Source of the DNA: Streptomyces marokkonensis
GTDB lineage: Bacteria; Actinomycetota; Actinomycetes; Streptomycetales; Streptomycetaceae
Assembly: GCF_008312835.1 (NCBI RefSeq)
Contig: NZ_VSKS01000004.1
Coordinates: 1 to 64,000, forward strand
Length of the DNA: 64,000 nt
Direction of reading: 5' to 3'
Shown: positions 50,969-60,330 of the stretch, piece by piece
How the letters are laid out: the number at the start of each line of letters is the position of its first letter
Position numbering within the stretch: position 1 is the first letter of the stretch
Program-made: the position numbers and the translations under genes
Notes under the pieces: generated by a model
Database searches by the model: none
What the model was told of the DNA's origin: nothing
Seen by the model: the letters and a program-made list of their open reading frames with translations, nothing else

Positions 50969-53359
50969 TCACCAGGCCCGTCGGGCGTTCTGGGTGATCG
51001 TTCCGGTCAGGCTGCCGGGGCCGGTCCCGTCGTCCCCGTTGGCGTCGCCGTCGCCGGTGTCGCCGCCCGTTGCGGTGCCGCCCTCCGTCGTCCCGTCGCC
51101 GCCGGTGTCGCCGTCCGCGGTCTCGCCGGTGGTGCCGCTCCCGTCCTGGCCGTCCGTCGGCTCCTCCTCGGCCGGTTCCCCGGTGCCGTCCGGGGTCCGG
51201 CTGCCGGTGTCCTCGTCGTCCGGTGCCTGGCTGCCCCCGCCGGCCGGGTCGCCGGAGGACGAGGGACCGGTGCCGGAGGCCGCGGGCGACTGGCTCTCCC
51301 AGGCGCCGCGCTGGAGGCGGAGGTTGAAGGCCTGGACCGGCTGTCCCTTCAGGGCGTCGCGGGTGTACTGGCCCCAGATCTCGGCGGGTGCGCCGCCGCC
51401 GTTCATGCGGGGCAGGCCGAGGGCGCCGTAGAGCGACTTGTGGCCGGCGGTGACGGGGTCCTGGCCCATGACGGCGACGACGGTGGCGAGGTCGGGGGTG
51501 TAGCCGGCGAACCAGGCGGCGGTGTCCTCCTCGGCGGTGCCGGTCTTGCCGGCGGCCGGGCGGCCCGCGGTCTGGGCGGCGGTGGCGGTGCCGTTCTCGA
51601 CGACGCCGCGCAGCACGGCGGTGGTGGTGTCGGCGGCCTGGCGGCTGACGGCCTGGCGGGTGCGGCGCTCGGGCAGATCGACGGTCTCGGTGCCGCGGGT
51701 GACCTTGTCGACCATCGTGTAGGCGCCGTGCTTGCCGTGGTTGGCGAGGGTGGCGTACGCCTCGGCCATGTCGAGGACGCTGGCGGTGGCCACGCCCAGG
51801 GCGATCGAGGGCCCGGCGTCGTCGAGGCTGGGGGTGTTCCTGGACAGGCCCAGGTCGATCGCGGTCTGCCGGACGCGGTCGGGGCCGACGTCGACGGCCA
51901 TCTGCGCGTACACGGCGTTGACGGACTTGTCGGTGGCCTCGCGGACGGTGATGTCGCCGTAGTCGCGGTGGTCCTCGTTCTCGGGGGCGTAGCGGGCACC
52001 GGGCCAGCCCTGGACGGGGCGTTCGCTGGTGCCGTCGTAGACGGTGTTCGGGGTGATGCGGCGGCCGTCCTGGGTGCGGGACTTGTTCTCGATGGCCGAG
52101 GTGAACACGAACGGTTTGAAGGCGGAGCCGACCTGGAAGTCCCGGCGGGTGGCGTTCGGGGTGTACTGCTTGACGTAGTCGATGCCGTTGTACATCGCGA
52201 CGACCTCGCCGGTCTTGGGGTCGACCGAGGCGCCGCCGGCGCGGACGTAGGTGTCGACCTTGCGGTTCTCGGGGTCGAGCCGGTCGGTCAGCCGGTCGTT
52301 GACGGCGGCGACGAAGGCGTCCTGCTTGTCCTTCTGCAGGGTGGTGGTGACGCGGTAGCCGCCGGCGTCGAGGGAGGCCTCGTCGACGATGTCGTTCTCG
52401 ATCAGGTACTGCTTGACGACGTTCACGATGTAGCCGCGCTGGCCGGACATGCCGGTGGAGAGGGTGGTCTCCTTGGGCACCGGGAAGGTCATGCCGACGC
52501 GTTCGCCCTCGCTGAGCCAGCCCTCGTCGACCATGCCGTCCAGGACGTAGTTCCAGCGGTCCTCGACGGTGCCGCGGTTCTCCGGGTGGGTGATGACGTC
52601 GTACTGGCTGGGCGCGTTGACGAGGGCGGCGAGGTAGGCGGCGCGCCCGGCGTCGAGGTCGGAGGCGTCCATGTCGTAGTAGGCGTGGGCCGCGGCCTGG
52701 ATGCCGTAGGCGCCGCGGCCGAAGAAGCTGGTGTTGAGGTAGCCCTCGAGGATCTGCTCCTTGCTCTGCTCGCGGTCGAGCTTGATGCTGATGAAGAACT
52801 CCTTCACCTTGCGGGTGACGGTCTGCTCCTGGCGCAGGTAGTAGTTCTTCACGTACTGCTGGGTGATCGTGGAGCCGGACTGCTTGCCCTTGCCTGTGGC
52901 GGTGTTCCAGGCGGCGCGGACCATGGCCTGGGGGTCGACGGCGGACTCGGTGTAGAAGTCGCGGTCCTCGGCGGCCAGGATGGCGTGCTGGGCGTCCTCG
53001 GAGATCTGGGAGAGGGTGACGTTCTCCCGGTTGACCTCGCCGTCGCGGGCGATGACGGAGCCGTCGGCGTAGAGGTAGACGTTGGCCTGCTGGGTGGCCA
53101 GGGCGTTGGCGGCGGGGATCTGTACGAGGTGGTAGCCGAGGAAGAAGCCGCCGACGACGAGGAGGGCGGTGACGAGGAAGCCGCCGGCCACCATGCGCCA
53201 GGTGGGGATCATCCTGCGCCATCCGGTGCGCCGGGGCCTGCCCCCGCCTCCCGCTCTGCCTTCCGCCTTCCCCTCGGCGGTGTCGCCCGCCTGAGGCTCT
53301 TGCGGTGCCCGGCCCCGGTGGGGCTGCTGCGGCTGCGGCTCGTCGCTCATGTCGTGCAC
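50969..53359 (-). CDS. bifunctional class A penicillin-binding protein
   Basis: 796 residues: a ~55-residue cytoplasmic part, one membrane helix (MVAGGFLVTALLVVGGFFLGYHL), a GT51 glycosyltransferase (AAEDRDFYTESAVDP, GSTITQQYVKNYYL, EQILEGYLNTSFFGRGAYGI), and a transpeptidase with SAFKPF (SxxK), SVN and KTGT motifs. A Gly/Asp/Thr-rich C-terminal tail of ~120 residues is probably disordered. It polymerises and crosslinks peptidoglycan outside the membrane. GTG 53359 is 3 nt after AGGAG; ATG 53350 is an alternative with 12-nt spacing. Direct repeats lie in the promoter region. Confidence 0.95.
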   Translation of the reverse strand: MHDMSDEPQPQQPHRGRAPQEPQAGDTAEGKAEGRAGGGGRPRRTGWRRMIPTWRMVAGGFLVTALLVVGGFFLGYHLVQIPAANALATQQANVYLYADGSVIARDGEVNRENVTLSQISEDAQHAILAAEDRDFYTESAVDPQAMVRAAWNTATGKGKQSGSTITQQYVKNYYLRQEQTVTRKVKEFFISIKLDREQSKEQILEGYLNTSFFGRGAYGIQAAAHAYYDMDASDLDAGRAAYLAALVNAPSQYDVITHPENRGTVEDRWNYVLDGMVDEGWLSEGERVGMTFPVPKETTLSTGMSGQRGYIVNVVKQYLIENDIVDEASLDAGGYRVTTTLQKDKQDAFVAAVNDRLTDRLDPENRKVDTYVRAGGASVDPKTGEVVAMYNGIDYVKQYTPNATRRDFQVGSAFKPFVFTSAIENKSRTQDGRRITPNTVYDGTSERPVQGWPGARYAPENEDHRDYGDITVREATDKSVNAVYAQMAVDVGPDRVRQTAIDLGLSRNTPSLDDAGPSIALGVATASVLDMAEAYATLANHGKHGAYTMVDKVTRGTETVDLPERRTRQAVSRQAADTTTAVLRGVVENGTATAAQTAGRPAAGKTGTAEEDTAAWFAGYTPDLATVVAVMGQDPVTAGHKSLYGALGLPRMNGGGAPAEIWGQYTRDALKGQPVQAFNLRLQRGAWESQSPAASGTGPSSSGDPAGGGSQAPDDEDTGSRTPDGTGEPAEEEPTDGQDGSGTTGETADGDTGGDGTTEGGTATGGDTGDGDANGDDGTGPGSLTGTITQNARRAW

Positions 53360-53410
53360 GGACTCCTGTTTCGCCTTGTTCGTTCCCGTACGCCGGGTGC
53401 GTCCCTCTTG

Positions 53411-53441
53411 TTCAGGACTGTCGCCTATTCAAGACTGTCGC
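53411..53441. repeat. 17-bp-spaced direct repeat before the PBP gene
   Basis: TTCAGGACTGTCGC (53411-53424) and TTCAAGACTGTCGC (53428-53441), one mismatch, start-to-start 17 bp. The pair lies in the 260-bp gap between the PBP gene and the ABC operon and could be an operator for a regulator that binds one face of the helix. TAGGCT at 53577-53582 is a possible -10 for the ABC operon. Confidence 0.5.
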
Positions 53442-53620
53442 ATCCGGTGGCGCGTTCCGCGGTGGCGGCGCGCGTCGCGCACCCATGCGGCTTCTCACAC
53501 GCATGGCCCCCTCGGGCGCTTCCACACCACCAGGGGCGGCGGGAAATTGCGTGGCAGGGGCCGCGGCGCGCGCACTAGGCTCCTGCGCTTCGGTGCCGGG
53601 TGCGGGAGGAAGGGGCGGGC

Positions 53621-54421
53621 GTGGGCTCGTGGCGCGTGTACCCGGCCGTCGCCGCGGGGGCTTTCCGGCGGTACGCGACGTACCGGGCGGCCACCGCGGC
53701 CGGGGTGTTCACCAACACCGTCTTCGGGCTGATCCTGGTCTACACGTACCTCGCGCTGTGGGAGGCCCGGCCCGGTCTGGGCGGCTACGACCAGGCGCAG
53801 GCCGTCACGTACGTGTGGCTGGGGCAGGCGCTGCTCGCGATGCTGGCGGTCCAGGGCGGCGGGTTCGAGACCGAGTTGATGGAGCGCATCCGTACGGGTG
53901 AGATCGCGGTCGATCTGTACCGGCCGGTCGACCTCCAGCTGTGGTGGCTGGCCAACGACGTGGGGCGGGCGGTGTTCCAGTTGCTGGGGCGGGGTGTGGT
54001 CCCGTTCCTCTTCGGTGCGCTGTTCTTCCCGGCGGCGCTGCCGGGGGAGGCCGCCGTGTGGGGGGCGTTCCTGGTCTCCCTCCTGCTGGCGGTGCTCGTC
54101 AGCTTCGCGATCCGCTACCTGTTCGCGCTGAGTGTGTTCTGGCTGCTGGACGGCCAGGGCGTCGCGCAGGCCGTGATGGTCACGGGGGTCTTCTGTTCGG
54201 GCATGACCCTGCCGCTGAACGCCTTCCCGGGCGGCCTCGGCGAGGTCGTCCGGGCGCTGCCGTGGGCGGCGCAGCTCCAGGTGCCCGCGGACGTGCTGAT
54301 GGGGGAGACCGCCGTGCCGGCGGCGTACCTCTTCCAGGCGGCGTGGGCGGTGGCGCTGCTCGCCGCGGGCCGGCTGGTGCAGTCGGCGGCGACGCGGAGG
54401 GTGGTGGTGCAGGGTGGCTGA
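53621..54421 (+). CDS. ABC-2 permease, viologen-exporter type, subunit 1
   Basis: A 266-residue membrane protein with about six hydrophobic segments and the ABC2_membrane_6 pattern (TAAGVFTNTVFGLILVYTYLALWE near the N-terminus). The pair of such permeases with one ATPase, as here, is the composition of the viologen/fluoroquinolone exporter family, but the real substrate is unknown. GTG 53621 follows GGGAGGAAGGGG. Its stop lies 8 bp inside the second permease gene. Confidence 0.88.
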   Translation: MGSWRVYPAVAAGAFRRYATYRAATAAGVFTNTVFGLILVYTYLALWEARPGLGGYDQAQAVTYVWLGQALLAMLAVQGGGFETELMERIRTGEIAVDLYRPVDLQLWWLANDVGRAVFQLLGRGVVPFLFGALFFPAALPGEAAVWGAFLVSLLLAVLVSFAIRYLFALSVFWLLDGQGVAQAVMVTGVFCSGMTLPLNAFPGGLGEVVRALPWAAQLQVPADVLMGETAVPAAYLFQAAWAVALLAAGRLVQSAATRRVVVQGG

Positions 54422-55250
54422 GGTGCCGGTGCGGTGGCCCTCGCGGGCGGCGGAGGGGGTGCGGGCCTACCGGCTGATCGCCGGGATGTGGATCCGCTCC
54501 ACGATGACCTACCGTGCCTCGTTCGCCCTCACGGTGTGCGGCAACCTGGTGCTGACGGGGCTGGACTTCGTGGCGATCCTGCTGATGTTCTCGCAGGTCG
54601 ACGCGCTCGGCGGCTGGACGCTGCCCGAGGTGGCGCTGCTGTACGGCCTGTCCGTGACGGCGTTCGGAATCGCCCACCTGGCGTTCGGCTCGATGGCCTC
54701 CCTGGGCGGCCGGGTGCGGGACGGCTCGTTCGACACGCTGCTGGTCCGTCCCGCGCCGGTGCTCGCCCAGGTCGCGGCGGACCGTTTCGCGCTGCGCCGT
54801 CTGGGCCGTGGAGTCCAGGGGGCGGGGGTGCTGGGCTGGGCACTGGTGGCGGCCGACGTCGACTGGACCGTGGCGAAGGTGCTGCTCGTGCCGCTCACGC
54901 TGGTCTGCGGCGCGGTGATCTTCGGTTCGCTGTTCGTGGCGGGCGGGGCCTTCCAGTTCCTGGCGCAGGACGCCGCCGAGGTGCAGAACGCGTTCACGTA
55001 CGGCGGCACGACGCTGCTGCAGTACCCGCCGACGGTGTTCGGCCGGGACCTGGTGCGCGGGGTGACGTTCGTGCTGCCGCTCGCCTTCGTCAACTGGGTG
55101 CCGGCGGCCCATCTGCTGGGTCGCCCGTACCCGCTGGGACTGCCGGACGGGGCGGCCTTCGCGGCGCCGCTGGTGGCGCTGGTGTGCGCGGTGCCGGCCG
55201 GTGCGGTGTGGCGGATCGGTCTCAGGTCGTATCGGAGCACGGGGAGTTAG
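54414..55250 (+). CDS. ABC-2 permease, viologen-exporter type, subunit 2
   Basis: A 278-residue partner permease with a similar layout: IAGMWIRSTMTYRASFALTVCGNLVLTGLDFVAILLMF starts the membrane part, and GRVRDGSFDTLLVRPAPVLAQ is the conserved cytosolic loop that resembles the LDTLLTRPLP-type coupling motif of the family. GTG 54414 overlaps the previous stop by 8 bp. The ATPase gene begins 8 bp after its stop. Confidence 0.88.
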   Translation: MAEVPVRWPSRAAEGVRAYRLIAGMWIRSTMTYRASFALTVCGNLVLTGLDFVAILLMFSQVDALGGWTLPEVALLYGLSVTAFGIAHLAFGSMASLGGRVRDGSFDTLLVRPAPVLAQVAADRFALRRLGRGVQGAGVLGWALVAADVDWTVAKVLLVPLTLVCGAVIFGSLFVAGGAFQFLAQDAAEVQNAFTYGGTTLLQYPPTVFGRDLVRGVTFVLPLAFVNWVPAAHLLGRPYPLGLPDGAAFAAPLVALVCAVPAGAVWRIGLRSYRSTGS

Positions 55251-55257
55251 GGCGGTC

Positions 55258-56274
55258 ATGGCGGACGCGTTCATCGAACTGGACCGCATCGAGAAGGTCT
55301 TCGAGGTGCGCAGGAAGACCGGTTTCCTCAAGCGGGAGCGGCGGCGGGTGCGGGCCGTGGACTCGCTCTCCTTCAGGGTGGAGCGCGGGGAGATGGTCGG
55401 CTACATCGGACCCAACGGCGCGGGCAAGTCGACGACCGTCAAGATGCTCACCGGGATCCTGACGCCCAGCGCCGGGCGGCTGCGGGTGGCGGGGATCGAT
55501 CCGTCGAGGGAGCGGACACGGCTCGCGCACCGCATGGGGGTGGTGTTCGGGCAGCGCACGACGCTGTGGTGGGACCTGCCGCTGATCGACTCGTACAAGC
55601 TGATGCACCGCATGTACCGCATCCCGGACGCGCGGTACCGCGAGAACCTGGACCGGCTGGTCGAACTCCTCGGCCTCGGCGAGCTGCTGGACGTGCCGGT
55701 GCGCCAGCTCTCGCTCGGCCAGCGGATGCGCGGGGACATCGCGGCGGCCCTGCTGCACGATCCGGAGGTGCTGTACCTGGACGAGCCGACCATCGGCCTG
55801 GACGTGATCTCCAAGACCAGGGTGCGGGAGTTCCTGCGGCAGTTGAACACCGAGCGGGCCACGACGGTGCTGCTGACGACGCACGACCTGCAGGACATCG
55901 AGCAGTTGTGCTCGCGGGTGATGGTCATCGACCACGGCCGGCTGGTGTACGACGGCGCGCTCGCCGGTCTGCACGAGGTGGGGGAGAGCGAACGGACCCT
56001 GGTGGTGGACCTGGAGCGGGAACTCCCGCCGATCGACGCGCCGGCGCCCGCGCGGGTGGTACGGGTGGAGGGTCCGCGGCAGTGGCTGGCGTTCCCGGCG
56101 TCGGAGTCGGCGGCGGGGCTGGTGGCGCGGATCGCGGCGCGGTATCCGCTGGTGGACCTGTCGGTGCGGGAGCCGGACATCGAGGCGGTCATCGCGAAGA
56201 TGCTGCGCGGGACGGGAGACGTCCCCGAGCCGCCGCCGGATCGCGACGCGAGCCCCGTCACGGAGCCCTCGTAG
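55258..56274 (+). CDS. ABC transporter ATPase, viologen-exporter type
   Basis: A 338-residue ATPase. Walker A is GPNGAGKST, the signature LSLGQRMRGDIAAAL (LSxGQ form), Walker B EVLYLDEPTIGLD, H-loop TTHDLQDIEQL. KRERRRVRAVDSLSFRVERGEMVGYIG and the WWDLPLIDSYKLMHRMYRIPD insert are typical of the PF06182-linked ATPases. The C-terminal ~100 residues form a regulatory domain. ATG 55258 has GGGGAG 11 nt upstream. Third gene of the operon. Confidence 0.92.
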   Translation: MADAFIELDRIEKVFEVRRKTGFLKRERRRVRAVDSLSFRVERGEMVGYIGPNGAGKSTTVKMLTGILTPSAGRLRVAGIDPSRERTRLAHRMGVVFGQRTTLWWDLPLIDSYKLMHRMYRIPDARYRENLDRLVELLGLGELLDVPVRQLSLGQRMRGDIAAALLHDPEVLYLDEPTIGLDVISKTRVREFLRQLNTERATTVLLTTHDLQDIEQLCSRVMVIDHGRLVYDGALAGLHEVGESERTLVVDLERELPPIDAPAPARVVRVEGPRQWLAFPASESAAGLVARIAARYPLVDLSVREPDIEAVIAKMLRGTGDVPEPPPDRDASPVTEPS

Positions 56275-56322
56275 CCCGCGTGGCTCTCGCGGCCCTCGTA
56301 GCCGTGTGACGGAGACAACTCG

Positions 56323-56328
56323 TAGGCT
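56323..56328 (+). promoter_or_regulatory. -10 box of a leaderless promoter for the DUF1707 gene
   Basis: TAGGCT ends 7 nt before ATG 56336, with no SD. This favours 56336 over the upstream GTG 56306. Confidence 0.5.
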
Positions 56329-56335
56329 GCTGTGT

Positions 56336-57115
56336 ATGACCGACGACGCAGCCGCACCGGATCTCCGCGCCTCCGACGCCGACCGTGAACGGGTCGCCGA
56401 CATCCTGCGCGACGCCCTGGCGGAGGGCCGCCTCGACATGGAGGAGTTCGGGGAGCGGCTGGACGCGACGTACAAGGCGCGCACGTACGGCGAACTGGCG
56501 CCGATCACCCGCGACCTGCCGGGCCCGGGCACGACGGGCGTGCCCGCCGTCTCCCTGACGAAGGACCCGGAGGCGGGTGGCGACTGGGCGGGCCGGATCG
56601 TCGGCGACGGCGACGGGGGAACGTCGACGTGGGCCGTGGCCGTGATGTCCGGCTTCCAGCGCAAGGGCCGCTGGACAGCCCCGCGCCGCTTCAACTGCTT
56701 CGCCTTCTGGGGCGGCGGCGAGATCGACCTGCGCGAGGCCTACTTCGCCGACCGCGAGATCGTGATCAACGCGGTCGCGATCATGGGCGGGGTCGACGTC
56801 GTCGTCCCGCCCGGTGTCGAGGTCGTCGTGCGCGGCATCGGCATCATGGGCGGCTTCGACCACAGTGAGGAGGGCGTGCCGGGCGAGCCCGGCGCCCCCA
56901 GGGTGATCGTCACGGGCGTGGCCTTCTGGGGCGGCGTGGGCGTCCAGCGCAAACTGCCGCGGGCTGAGAAGCAGCGCCTGCGCGAGGAGCGCCGCCGCGA
57001 GAAGCTGGAACGCAAGGAGGAACGCCGCCGGGAACTGGAGTCCTCCCTCCAGGACCACCTGAACCTCCACCCCATGCGGAAGGAACGCGACCCCCACCGC
57101 CGCGACGACCGCTGA
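56336..57115 (+). CDS. DUF1707 / LiaF-like protein
   Basis: A 259-residue protein. Residues ~8-60 are the DUF1707 domain (LRASDADRERVADILRDALAEGRLDMEEFGERLDATYKARTYGEL). The middle has the LiaF-like beta-strand repeat region: FAFWGGGEIDLREAYFADREIVINAVAIMGGVDVVVPPGVEVVVRGIGIMGGF. The C-terminus is a long Arg/Glu helix (QRLREERRREKLERKEERRREL), probably coiled coil. No membrane segment, so cytoplasmic or peripheral. LiaF proteins restrain cell-envelope stress signalling; whether this one does is unknown. Leaderless start by the TAGGCT box. Confidence 0.87.
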   Translation: MTDDAAAPDLRASDADRERVADILRDALAEGRLDMEEFGERLDATYKARTYGELAPITRDLPGPGTTGVPAVSLTKDPEAGGDWAGRIVGDGDGGTSTWAVAVMSGFQRKGRWTAPRRFNCFAFWGGGEIDLREAYFADREIVINAVAIMGGVDVVVPPGVEVVVRGIGIMGGFDHSEEGVPGEPGAPRVIVTGVAFWGGVGVQRKLPRAEKQRLREERRREKLERKEERRRELESSLQDHLNLHPMRKERDPHRRDDR

Positions 57116-57160
57116 GCGACCCGGACGCCACCCACCCGGCTCAGCCTCGCGCGCCCCACT

Positions 57161-57209
57161 CAGCCCCTCCGGCGCTTGAGGAGCGGGGTCCGGGGCGGAG
57201 CCCCGGGGC
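57161..57209. repeat. dispersed Streptomyces intergenic element (CAGCCCCTCCGGCG type)
   Basis: The segment begins CAGCCCCTCCGGCGCTTGAG, continues GAGCGGGGTCCGGGGCGGAG and ends CCCCGGGG. I recall near-identical copies in very many Streptomyces intergenic regions. It contains an inverted CTCC/GGAG pair and a CCGGGGC-GGA-GCCCCGG hairpin. It lies between convergent genes and may act as terminator. Confidence 0.65.
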
Positions 57210-57238
57210 GAAGAACTTCCCATGCCCCCCGGCAACCG

Positions 57239-58606
57239 CTACAGCTCCGCCGGAGCCCCGCCCTTCAGCGAGCCGAGCTCGAACGCCTCCGCCATCCGCG
57301 TGTACCCGCGGTCACTCGGATGCAGATGGTCCCCGGAGTCGTACACGGGACGGAACCGCCGCGGATCGTACGGATCCCGAAGCGCCGCGTCGAAGTCGGC
57401 GACCGCGTCGAAGACACCTCCCGCCCGGATCTCCGCGTTGATCCGCTGCCGCACCGCCTCCCGCGCCTCCGTGTACCCGCGATGCCCGCCGAACGGCATC
57501 AGCGTCGCCCCGACGACCTTCAGGCCCCGCGCGTGCGCCCGCTCCACGAGCGTCTCGAGCCCCGTCACGATCCGCTCCGGATCGGCGGCCCCCGGCGTAC
57601 GCAGGATGTCGTTGATGCCGAGCACGACGACGACGGCCCTCACGTTCGTCCGCCCCAGCACGTCCCGCTCGAAGCGGTGCAGCCCGCTGGGGTTCTCGGC
57701 CGGCCGGCCGAGCCCGTCGGCGAGCACCTGGTTCCCGCTGATCCCCTCGTTCACGACGCTGTACCGCGGCACGTCCCGCCCCGAGGCGAGCGCCGCCCGC
57801 AGCCGGTCCGACAGCACGTCCGGCCAGCGGTTGTTCGCCCCGGTCGTGGAGGTGATCCCGTCGGTCAGCGAGTCACCGAGGACGACGACCGTGCCGTCGG
57901 ACTCGTTGCTCAGCACGTCCAGCGCGGTCACGTACCGCCAGACCGAACTCCGCCCGGTGTACGCCGTCCCGGTCGCGTCCCTCGTGTGCTCGCCCTCGGC
58001 GACGTACGAGATCTGGCGCGCGTGCGGGTGGTAGGTCACCGGCCCGGACTCGGTGGGGGAGTAGGTGGTGATCAGGACGTCCCCGTCGTGCGGCACACGG
58101 ACGCGCACGATGTCGCTCATCACCTGCCCGCCGGCCGGGACGACGACCGACGTGTTCCCGGTGAACGTCAGCCGGCGCACGGTGCCCGCGAGCGCCGCCG
58201 CCGTGTCAGGACCCGCCGAGACGGCGATCGAGGCGTGGCTGACGGTCAGCGGCGCCTGCCCGTAGAGGTTGGACAGCGTGACGCGGGCACTCGTACCGCC
58301 GGCGCTGGTGTGCACGACGTTGCGCACGGAGCGGCCCGCGAGTCCCGTCAGCTCGGTGCCGGGCTCGCCGCCGACCGGGGAGGCCGCCCAGGAGGCGACC
58401 CAGGTTCCGGTGGAGGCGGGCGCGGCCGGGTTGTTCTGTGCGCCGCGGCCACCGGCGAGGGTGTTGCGGTGCTTCGTACCGTCGTCGGCCGCCACACCGA
58501 CGTAGATGGCGGCGGACACCGCCATGATCGCGGCGACGATCGCGGCGAGCAGGGCGCGCTGCCTGGTGGGAGGCGTCCCCGCGCGCCCGTCACGACCCCG
58601 GGTCAT
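57239..58606 (-). CDS. secreted or membrane-anchored SGNH/GDSL esterase
   Basis: A 455-residue hydrolase. A membrane segment near the start (ALLAAIVAAIMAVSAAIYVGVA) exports or anchors it. The N-terminal ~200 residues form a beta-rich accessory domain (TWVASWAASPVGGEP ...). The SGNH catalytic domain has GDSLTDGI (Ser), GISGNQ (Gly), VVLGINDI (Asn) and SGDHLHPSDRGY (Asp, His). It is an esterase acting outside the cell; substrate unknown. ATG 58606 has GGAG 12 nt upstream; a slightly longer start is possible. Converges with the DUF1707 gene over the dispersed element. Confidence 0.88.
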   Translation of the reverse strand: MTRGRDGRAGTPPTRQRALLAAIVAAIMAVSAAIYVGVAADDGTKHRNTLAGGRGAQNNPAAPASTGTWVASWAASPVGGEPGTELTGLAGRSVRNVVHTSAGGTSARVTLSNLYGQAPLTVSHASIAVSAGPDTAAALAGTVRRLTFTGNTSVVVPAGGQVMSDIVRVRVPHDGDVLITTYSPTESGPVTYHPHARQISYVAEGEHTRDATGTAYTGRSSVWRYVTALDVLSNESDGTVVVLGDSLTDGITSTTGANNRWPDVLSDRLRAALASGRDVPRYSVVNEGISGNQVLADGLGRPAENPSGLHRFERDVLGRTNVRAVVVVLGINDILRTPGAADPERIVTGLETLVERAHARGLKVVGATLMPFGGHRGYTEAREAVRQRINAEIRAGGVFDAVADFDAALRDPYDPRRFRPVYDSGDHLHPSDRGYTRMAEAFELGSLKGGAPAEL

Positions 58607-58807
58607 GCTGTTCTGTTCTCCTCGGGAGACGGGAGCCCGATGCTCCGATCCGACGAACCCATGATGAGCCATGGGCCGGGAAGGCTGACGGAAGGGACCC
58701 CTTGGGTGATCCCCCTGGACAATCCCCCTCCGGACAGACGCCGGGAACTCCTGTTCCGTTCCAGGAGTCGGTCAGGAAGGGACAATGTGTGAGGGATCAC
58801 CGAACGG

Positions 58808-60208
58808 GTGGAGCGGATGGAACGGACTGAAAAGGACCAGACGTCGGAAAAGGCGAGAAGGGCGGGCGCGGCGGGAACGGCTGGATCCGGAGACCGGGGC
58901 GCCGCGGGGCAGCATGCCCGCACCGGCGCCTTCACGAACCGCGCGATGAACACCTTCAGTCCCGCGGACGAGGAGAAGCGGCGCGGAGTACGCCGGATGA
59001 AGCTCACCGCCACCGGCCTGCTGCTGTTCGTCGCCCTGGTCTACGTCCTCACCAAGTGGGCCTCCCACCAGGGCGCCGGCCCCTGGGCGGGCTACGTCGC
59101 CGCCGCGGCCGAGGCCGGCATGGTCGGCGCGCTCGCCGACTGGTTCGCCGTCACCGCCCTCTTCCGCCACCCCCTCGGCCTGCCCATCCCGCACACCGCG
59201 ATCATCCCCACCAAGAAGGACCAGCTCGGCGTCTCCCTCGGCGAGTTCGTCGGCGAGAACTTCCTCTCCGAGGACGTCGTACGGCAGCGGCTGCGCGCCG
59301 TCGGCATCGGCAGCCGGCTCGGTGCCTGGCTCGCCGTCCCCGAACACGCCGACCGGGTGACCGCGGAGCTCTCGGCCGCCCTGCGCGGCGCGCTGACGGT
59401 GCTGCGCGACTCCGACGTCCAGGCGGTGGTCGGCGAGGCCATCACCCGCCGCGCCGACGCCCAGGAGATCGCGCCCGGCATGGGCAAGATGCTGGAGCGG
59501 ATCGTCGCCGACGGCGGACACGAACGGGCCGTCGACGTCATCGTCACCCGCGGGCACGACTGGCTGGTGCTGCACAGCGACACCGTGATGGACGCCGTCC
59601 ACGGCGGCGCCCCCGGCTGGACCCCCCGCTTCGTGGACCGCAAGGTCGGCGAGCGCGTCTACAAGGAACTGCTGCGCTTCGTCACCGAGATGCGCGACAT
59701 GCCCTCCCACCCCGCGCGCGGCGCCCTCGACCGCTTCCTCACCGACTTCGCCTCCGACCTCCAGTCCGACACCGACACCCGTGCCCGTGTCGAACGGCTC
59801 AAGAGCGAGATCCTCGCCCGCGGCGAGGTGCAGGACCTGATCGCCTCCGCCTGGACCGCCGTACGATCCATGATCGTTTCCGCGGCGGAGGACGAGCGCA
59901 GCGAACTGCGGCTGCGCGTGCGGGCCTCGCTGCTCTCGCTCGGCGCCCGCATGTCGCTCGACCCCAAGATCCAGGGCAAGGTCGACGGCTGGCTGGAGAG
60001 CGCCGCGGTGTACGTGGTCACCACCTACCGCAAGGAGATCACCTCCCTGATCACGGACACGGTGGCGGGCTGGGACGCCGAGCACACCACGAAGAAGATC
60101 GAGGCCAACATCGGCCGCGACCTGCAGTTCATCCGTATCAACGGCACGGTGGTCGGCTCGCTCGCGGGCCTGCTGATCTACACGGTGTCGCGGGCGCTGG
60201 GGGCGTAG
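58808..60208 (+). CDS. DUF445 family membrane protein
   Basis: A 466-residue protein of the DUF445/YjiN family. A hydrophilic start (~62 residues) is followed by MKLTATGLLLFVALVYVLTKW, the conserved segment GYVAAAAEAGMVGALADWFAVTALFRHPLGLPIPHTAIIPTKKDQLGVSLGEFV, a long helical region, and a last membrane segment VVGSLAGLLIYTVSRAL. Role is unknown in all species. GTG 58808 and ATG 58817 are both possible; GAGGGA is 11 nt before the first. Confidence 0.87.
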   Translation: MERMERTEKDQTSEKARRAGAAGTAGSGDRGAAGQHARTGAFTNRAMNTFSPADEEKRRGVRRMKLTATGLLLFVALVYVLTKWASHQGAGPWAGYVAAAAEAGMVGALADWFAVTALFRHPLGLPIPHTAIIPTKKDQLGVSLGEFVGENFLSEDVVRQRLRAVGIGSRLGAWLAVPEHADRVTAELSAALRGALTVLRDSDVQAVVGEAITRRADAQEIAPGMGKMLERIVADGGHERAVDVIVTRGHDWLVLHSDTVMDAVHGGAPGWTPRFVDRKVGERVYKELLRFVTEMRDMPSHPARGALDRFLTDFASDLQSDTDTRARVERLKSEILARGEVQDLIASAWTAVRSMIVSAAEDERSELRLRVRASLLSLGARMSLDPKIQGKVDGWLESAAVYVVTTYRKEITSLITDTVAGWDAEHTTKKIEANIGRDLQFIRINGTVVGSLAGLLIYTVSRALGA

Positions 60209-60330
60209 CGCGGGCGACTGCCCGCACCCCTGTGCCCGCCGACCGACGGTGACCGCACCCCCGCCGCGGTGGTGACCCGTGCGGCCCGCCCCCGCGCCCC
60301 GGGCCCTGCCGGCCGGCGGTGACCGCACCT

